Assembly: GCF_037975245.1 (NCBI RefSeq)
Contig: NC_092568.1
Span: 6,794,501-6,858,500, forward strand
Direction of reading: 5' to 3'
Length of the DNA stretch: 64,000 nucleotides
From: Apostichopus japonicus
Taxonomy: Eukaryota > Echinodermata > Holothuroidea > Aspidochirotida > Stichopodidae
The notes under the pieces were generated by a model. That model made no database searches. It was not told where the DNA came from and saw only the letters and a list, made by a program, of their open reading frames with translations. Positions 39,490 to 48,400 of the stretch are shown piece after piece. The number at the start of each line of letters is the position of its first letter. Position 1 is the first letter of the stretch. Both the position numbers and the translations under genes were made by a program.

Positions 39490-42400
39490 CTTACAATTGG
39501 TGGACATTCATGCAATTGTTGAATATGAGTACTTCCTATAAAATCCATCTTACAATGGGTGGACATCCCTTCAATTATTGAATATGAGGACTTCCAATAG
39601 AAACCATCTTAATATGGGTGGACATTCCTTCAATTGTTGAATATGAGTACTTCCAATAAAAAACCATCTTTCAATGGGTGGACATTTCTTCAATTGTTCA
39701 ATATGAGTACTTCCTATTGAAACCATCTTTAATACTGTGAATGGACATCCCTTCAATTGTTCAATATGAGTACTTCCAATAGAAACCATCTTAATATGGG
39801 TGGACATCCCTTCAATTGTTGAATATGAGTACTTCCAATAGAAACCATCTTAATATGGGTGGACATCCCTTCAATTGTTGAATATGAGTACTTCTAATAG
39901 AAACCATCTTAATATGGGTGGACATCCCTTCAATTGTTGAATATGAGTACTTCCAATAAAAAACCATCTTTCAATGGGTGGACATTTCTTCAATTGTTGA
40001 ATATGAGTACTTCCTATAGAAACCATCTTACAATGGGTGGACATCCCTTCAATTGTTGAATATGAGTACTTCCAATAGAAACCATCTTAATATATAATAT
40101 ATAATAATAACATACATACATACATACATACATACATACATACATACATACATACATACATACATACATACATACATACATACATACATACATACATACA
40201 ATATGGGTGGACATTCCTTCAATTGTTGAATAGGAGTACTTCCTATAGAAACCATCTTACAATGGGTGGACATCCCTTCAATTGTTGAATATGAGTACTT
40301 CCTATAGAAACCATCTTAATATGGGTGTACATTCCTTCAATTGTTGAATAAGAGTACTTCCTATAGAAACTGTCTTACTATGGGTGGATATTCCTTCAAA
40401 TGCTTGGTTATAAATACTCCTTTGCACAAACATATTACTTTTTTGTCACAGAGGTATGAAGATTGGTAAACTGTGTGTAGAGCTGTCATCACAGCCAGTT
40501 GGTCTGGAGAGAGTGGGCAAAAACATCATAGTTGGCTGTATGGACCAGACACTACAATGCTATACAATAAAGGTAACTTTCTTCTTAATAATTTAACAAA
40601 GTTTGCAGAGTTTAACATAGTAAAGCTCAGGTTTAATTGGTGTTATTTTGTTTCATTTTAAATTTTTACCTTTGAAGGAAATGCATACTTAATCGAATGC
40701 AATCAACTGAAGTTAGGTTTCAATAGCATTAAATTCAATGACACAGATTGTGGGATCTAGCAGCTGTAAATTATGTAACTTCGTTGCAGTACCTCTTTGG
40801 TGTAGTTCTAATAGATTTGACACTGTATTGATTTGGCACAAAGTATTACAATGTTATTGTGCTGTTATCAGTGCCAAATCCATTACATCAACACCAAAGT
40901 ATCATCAATAACAACAAAATGGGTTATATCATTACACTAACAGAATATTTCAGAATATTTCAGACTTTTAATTCATGATGTCATTACATTATAACAGACT
41001 ATGTGTTTCTATGTATTAAGTTTCACTAAGAAGCATGGTATGGCTTTTTTCATCTTTTCTTATAACCAGGAAATAAAGTGATTTATTTTCTTGTTATATT
41101 TTAGGGTAAAATGCTCTGGACGGTGTACCTCTCTGACAGTATTATTACCATGAGTGTGATGGACCACAGACAAAAAGGATTTAAGGCAATCATGGTCGCC
41201 CTTAATAATGGAGACGTTCAAGTATACAGGGACAAGTACCTTATAGATACCATCAAAACAGATGTAAGTTTAATAGAAGAATATTATGCTTACTTTACCC
41301 ACTGTTCCTCCATGTCCTGGAAGTTCAGGGAAAACTGAAAACAAAAGTTAGGGGAAACAGGGAAAAATTTCATTTTTCTAGGTCTGGTATTAAAGTCCGT
41401 CTGGAATATTCACAGCATTTGGAAGAGGTCGCAAGACGGTCACAGATTTCAGCATCATTGCTATGAAAACGATGAACCGTCCCATTTTGCGCATTTTGTC
41501 TATTTTCAGTACGGAAAATGAACAAAGCAACAATCTTGGAATAATGACGGAAAGTAATCTCAAGTTCTAAATGCTTTTACTAGTCACCAAGCATTAACAA
41601 ATGCAAGTGAGCTAACTGGTAGTTTACTTAATAGTACCCTCACTATAGCCTACATAACACTGAATACTAAGACTATTGTTGCAAACACATAGCTGTGTAT
41701 TCTTTTGATCTGTTAAGTAGTGAGAACTTTGAAGCAAGTTTAATCTGTAAAGCTGATATTTGTCAGGTCAACCAGCTAAAACAACTACTCTATACATGCT
41801 GTGGTAGATTCTTTAATATCTACATATTTTATTCTTCTTGTTGTTTGCGTTGTTTGTCTCACCCAGAGTGCAATCACAGGAATTCTGTTTGGCAGATTTG
41901 GAAGGGAGGATTCTTCCCTGATCATGACAACCAGAAGGGGAGGTTTATCAATCAAAATTCTCAAGAGGAATGCTGTATTTGAAGACAAAGACCTTGCCCG
42001 GGGTCCTCCTGCAGCCCAGAATCAGAAGCTCAACGTCCCAAAGAAGACAAAAGTATTTGTTGATCAAACAATGCGAGAGAGGGAGAATGGAGTTGGTAAG
42101 TCTAGTTTTTTGGCAGAAGGAGGCTGTATAGGCAAATCTCAAAAGGGGATCCATTTAGTTTACTAGTCTCTGATATATGTTTTATTGTTATATCAGTAAG
42201 GGTTTGACAAAGGGGTGTCAACCGCAATGGAAGTTCACTCAGTGAATATGAATATTCCTAATGCCGTCACACAAAACCTTGCAAATACTGCTGAATCAAC
42301 TGTTGGCTCACACTATTGTGCACTATACAATAGGAACCTACCCTGAATGAAATAGCTTAAGAAATCTGTAAATTCACCTAACAAGCTGAAATGTGGTTTT

Positions 42401-45400
42401 AGTGAAAGGACTTCCAAAGGAAGGGAAATGTTACAAAATTCAAGCATTAACTGTACCTATTTAATATGGGTACAGTGTATGGCAGTGTAGAATGGTGGTT
42501 ATTAAGACAGCACTGCCATACTGTACCATTGATGCCGCCAGTCGGTGCTCTCAGATGGTACTGTTAGTTGGTAGAGTCAGTCAGTCAGTGCTATCAGTCG
42601 GTGCTCTCAGATGGTACTGTTAGTTGATAGAGTCAGTCAGTGCTGTCAGTTGGTGCTCTCATATGGTACTGTTAGTTGGTAGAGTCAGTCAGTGCTGTCA
42701 GTTGGTGCTCTCAGATGGTACTGTTAGTTGATAGAGTCAGTCAGTGATGTCAGTTGGTGCTCTCAGATGGTACTGTTAGTTGATAGAGTCAGTCAGTGAT
42801 GTCAGTTGGTGCTCTCAGATGGTACTGTTAGTTGGTAGAGTCAGTCAGTGCTGTCAGTTGGTGCTCTCAGATGGTACTGTTAGTTGGTAGAGTCAGTCAG
42901 TGCTGTCAGTTGTTGAAAGCATGAGTTGGTTTAAAGCAGTAAATTCAAGCTGATAAATATGCTAGAAACTTGGTAGTATGTACGTATAATTAAACAATCA
43001 CACCTTTCCTTATGTGGTATGTGCCGTATGACATGATACATCACTACTTTGTTCCAACTCACTGTCGATTGATATTATTTCCAAAGAGGAGGTTACTACT
43101 TCTCAGGCCTTGACAATATTTTCAAAAGTACTCACCAATTGGCAAGTGTGACTACAAATCTACTCACCAAAATGCAAAACTAGCTCAGCACTTTTATCAC
43201 TTTTTATGGTTTCCATACTTGTAGTATAGTAATAAACTACAACATCAATACTTTCTGTCAACTAAGGTTAGGAAGATGCAAGTCCCTACGTAATGCACAT
43301 TGGAATACTGTGAATGTGAAGTATGTAGTTTGATCTTCTTCCACCAAAAGAGAGTGATGAACATTGTAAAACATGTCACAGAATGTTTAATATGCAGCTA
43401 GGCCTATTTTTTTTCAAACAGTTTCAAAGAACATTGGTGAAAAAACCTACAAAGTGGCTTCTGTAACATTTAGTCTCTTGTGGAAAGTGTAAAGATCGTC
43501 GAGACGAAGCAACGTTCTTGCAAAGGACAAATCAAGAACAACCGCTCCAAGATTTCTATTTGTGGTTCATATTTACACTTCTATCACTTGCCCAATCCGG
43601 CAACTTGAGATAAGAGAGAGTTTACCTGCCATAATTTCCACATGCAGCAGGCAACTGGGTTATTGTTTGATGTACAGCCCTGCCATTATTATTCTCTTTG
43701 GAATCTTTATATTTATGATAATAACTATGTAATAATGATAAAGTTTGAAAGCATTTATCTGTAAATTATTCTATGATTACAGCTATGCATCGCATGTTCC
43801 AACATGACCTGTACAGGCTACGGTTGAATACTGCACGAGAATACGTCAAGGTCCTAAATTCTAGCATGAACCCCATCTCAACAAATTTATCAGAACCTCT
43901 AAAATTGGCAGCCCAGGTGAGTTTCGTTATCCGTGAGTTGATGTTACCTAAGTATTTTTGCAGATTTACTTTATCTACAGGTAGTAATTATGAGGTATGT
44001 AATACCTAAGACATGAAAACCATAACATGTAGACATATTTCTGGCAACTATATCATTACTAAGTCCTTACTGTTGATTTTCTTCTTCTAAGAGAAAAAGA
44101 ATTAGTTCAGTTTCTTCCAAATGTGGTGCTCAGTTTGTTCAGCAACACATTGTGCCCAAGTACTCTGTTACTGGTACATAGAGGGATTGTTCTGTGGCAG
44201 AATGGCTAACTGGAAATCAGAAATATTCCCCACTTCAACCTCAACTCAGTATTTATTCCCACAAGATTTGATGCTTAGTTATTTTTACTGGACAACTTTT
44301 TAACATGGCTACAGTACTGATTTCGCTTAACTCCTGTTGAAATTCGTTAAAAGGAAAATAAACAAATTTCTTTGTTTTTTATCGAAATTCAACGATTTTT
44401 ATCGAAATTCAACAAATTTTAACGATTGGTTATCTCAGTCATTTCCTTCGTGGAATTTTCAACGATGCGTTGAAATTCTTTTTTAAACGAAAATAGAAGG
44501 TCAATATGTGGTTACGGGAAACGTCGGAAAATGCGTAACTTTGTTTATTAGTATCAATTAGACTTTGGTACAGTCGTTTGAAAGCAAGAATATTTACAAA
44601 AGCATTCTCAGGCTTGCATGAGTAGTAACACTCAAAGAAACATGTAGTAAAACTGACGGGGGACGTTTTCAGACTGTGAACCCCAAACACAGTGACATAA
44701 GTCTTAACTTCGCCAGGCCATGTTGGAGGTTGCAGTACAAGTTATGTACCACGAGGCACCCTTCTTGATAAGTTGGAGTTCTGTTTAACCATTTAAATAA
44801 CAATGAATGGACATAAATAAACTTGGTTTACTTGCAGATTATGAAAAATAGTTATTATTAAGAGATGTAAATTTGGTTTTTTATTAGAGTTGAAGTATGA
44901 AACTTTGTTTCCGAGCGAAAACATGTTACTTGAAGCAAAATAAAGATGCCCCGCCTATTCTGCGAGGACGCTTCCATTTTTCAAAAAGGCGTTTTCTCTT
45001 TTTATTTTTTCTATTTGGTTTAATATAGATTTGGCATAAGACATGTTACTCAGGTTAACTTTGATAGAATAATTTTATACCAAAAGTGGAAAAACTTAAC
45101 AGTTATTTCTTTCATTTCGGATCATTTCCGAACAAGATAGCACACACACAAAAAAAAAAACGACCCTTTTGAATGAAAATATACTGAAAACCATATCACA
45201 AAAACACAAAATCGCTTATAACTCAAAAACGGAAGGAGATATCAACTTTTGTAGGCTGTGAAGGGATTTCCTAAACCTAATTTTGATGCGCTCTATCCAC
45301 CTGTCTCATTTATGAGCTTCTCTGACGTAAGCTGCAGTACGTAATTTCTCTATACCAGTTCCGCAAAATTTATTTACGCAGTAAACATCGTTCATTATGT

Positions 45401-48400
45401 TTTCTTTCACAACAAATATTCAAAGTTGTGCTCCACACGCTTCACAGATATTGTTTTATGTCGTTCATTTTCAATTCTACTTTAAAATTACATATTCGAA
45501 CGATGCATTGCATGCCCTATCAAACATTCCTGATTAGTAAAACTAAGGAAGGATATTCAAATATATATTATTTTCATTTGATATGATTTTATGAGCTGTT
45601 CCACTTGAAAAACGATGATAAAACCGAAAAACAAAATATTTACTTCTCATGTGACGCATACGGGGAGACTCATAAAAACTCCCCATTCTCATTGAATTAA
45701 ATTTACCTGCCGTCAGGCCAGTTGAAAGCCGTCAGGCCAGTTGAAAGCCCTCCCCAGTAATGTTTGATCAGCTCTTCCCAATGTAAAATACTCAAATAAG
45801 CAATGAAAATATATTCATTTTCGACAGGTTTCTCCCCAACGTGGGCCCCAAGCCACTGCTTTATTTTCTTAGTAGTCATGGAAACAATTGTTTGCAACTC
45901 TCTTGCTGGCCAGGTGTGTTCAAGTTTTATTAATAGCACAACTTCTGATTGGTTCATTCAAGATAAACTTTCTATCCCTGCTGGATTGTTCTACTTATAT
46001 ATATATGAATGAATATTTGGTTTTCAATTAACTTAGTTACAGGTAACATCCATTCCATTACGAACAGTAGGGGTAAAATAATTTTTGCTTCTAGAGGCAG
46101 CCAGCCAAAGTTTCTGCAGTGCTAAACCCCTCATGAAGATAAATACTATGCTAATTAATAGATGGTAGGCATGAATTTGACAAAGCCAGGTTTATGATTG
46201 GACTACAGTAAGCCTCTCAAAAAAGTTTGGTGGCTGGGGATATCCAGGGTAGGGAGTGCACATGTAAGCAGCATACTGTAGGTGGCCCAGACCCAGGCTG
46301 CAACCTTAATTACCAGGGCAGTCCATCTGCATTCGAGGGCAACTTACAGTAGCTGGGTTAGGGGGAAAATAACAGGATGTTTTTTTTTTTTTGCGTGCAT
46401 TGAAGCCGGGGGGGGGGGGATTTTTTGGACAGAATGCTCCCTCAGAAAAGTTTGAAAGTGAGTGCGGTTCTGTAGTAAACGGTACTGTAGTACGTCAAGT
46501 AACACAGGAATTTATTGGAAATGAAGATCTCTTTGATATCCAGCTACGACTGTTTCATTGTGGATATATTTTTTTATTTCTTATTTTTCTGACCACTGCA
46601 TTCCTTGGTGAGTTAACTTAAACTTATCTTAGTTTAATACTAGCCTATAACTTAAGAGTCGTAGAATGTGCTAATTACGAACGACCAAGACTAGTTTTTA
46701 TTATCCTACCTGTAGCCAAATCATTTTTCAAACACATAGTACAGAACTTACTTCGCTTATATACAATCAAACTTTTGCAACGTTTGTAATATTCCTCGGC
46801 AACTTCTGGTATAATCTGAAAACGGCTGTAGTTACACTAAGGATTCAACGCAACTCACAACCTTGATATGTCTAGAATTGCCTTTGCGGTTTTTGATCGC
46901 GATAACTTTCGTGGAAATTTTGTTGAAACTTCGTTGACAACTGTGCCCGCAGTAGTCTTAATCTTGTCAACAAAATTATTGTTTTTATCGATTTTCAACT
47001 TTTTTATCGATTTTCAATTTTTGTTATCGATTGTTGTTTTTTTTTTCGATGGGAGTAAAGCGAAATCAGTACTGTACTTCTTAACTCCAAGAAATGCACT
47101 ACAGTGGTTTTAAATCATTGTGCTAAAGAAAGAAAACAACACTTGGTCCTAATTTTTTTGGACGTGTTTTTCTTTGTCTGAAAATATGGGCCCCTAAACT
47201 AGACATTGGAAAATGGAACAAACAATTTCCAATGTATTTCTTTATTTGGAACTGTGGGAATTAATGAGGGGAAACTTGAAGATCAAAGGGTTAAAGAGCA
47301 AGCAGGAGCTTGGATAGGGACTTAGAGGTAAAATGTCACTTCATGACATTATGGTGTTTCTTAATAGGAACACAATTTATGTAGGAAGGTTTCCATATTA
47401 CATGCATTTTGTAGTACAAAAAAGGAAAGTTTAAAAGTATTCATTAAAATGTTTTCCTGTTATTGCAACTAATATATGCTATAAGAATGGAATTTAGCAT
47501 ACTTTACATCCGTAAAAATGATCTTTTGCTCATTAAGAGAGTTATAAAGTATAAAAGTATACAGGATAGTTCGGCTGAGCATTTACTACAGCTGGCTGCA
47601 AATTTGGGATGATTCTTGTAAATATTGAGTGTCTCCAGCAATATATGGTATGCTTAGCACTGTGGTTTTGACTGATACTCCATGTTTGTAAAGATTCTTA
47701 TTCTTCTGACCTCAAGTCATTGCTGAGGCATGATTGTCTCAATGCTAATTCTTTCTGACCTCAAGTAACTGTTAATGGATGCTTTCCTGTATACTAATTC
47801 TTTCTGACCTCAAGTCATTGTTAAAGGATGTTTTCCTGTATACTAATTCTTTCTAACCTCAAGTTATTGTTAAAGATGTTTTCCTGTATACTAATTCTTC
47901 TAACCTCAAGTTATTGTTAAGGATGTTTTCCTGTATACTAATTCTTTCTAACCTCAAGTCATTGTTAAAGGATGTTTTCCTGTATACTAATTCTTTCTAA
48001 CCTCAAGTCATTGTTAAAGGATGTTTTCCTGTATACTTATTCTTTCTAACCTTAAGTTATTGTTAAAGGATGTTTTCCTGTATACTAATTCTTTCTAACC
48101 TCAAGTAATTGTTAAAGGATGTTTTCCTGTATACCAATTCTTTCTAACCTCAAGTTATTGTTAAGGATGTTTTCCTGAATTCTTTCTAACCTCAAGTAAG
48201 TGTTAAAGGATGTTTTCCTGTATACTAATTCTTTCTAACCTCAAGTTATTGTTAAGGATGTTTTCCTGTATACTAATTCTTTCTGACCTAAAGTCATTGT
48301 TAAAAGATGCTTGTCTGCATACTTATTCATTCTGACCTCAAGTCATTGTTAAAAGATGCTTGTCTGCATACTTATTCATTCTGACCTCAAGTCATTATTA

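Noticed and set aside
40014-40273. Frames encoding poly (Tyr-Val-Cys-Met) and, at 39347-39581 and 8001-8189, poly (Ile-Tyr)
   Set aside because: They are translations of CATA and TA microsatellites.
41801-42166. 121-codon plus-strand frame taken as an independent gene
   Set aside because: It is BBS1 exon 11 with intron sequence on both sides.
44330-47045. Possible terminal repeats of one element (TATCGAAATTCAACG near 44385 and TATCGATTTTCAA near 46985)
   Set aside because: The similarity is short and AT-rich, and no target duplication or internal coding region was found.
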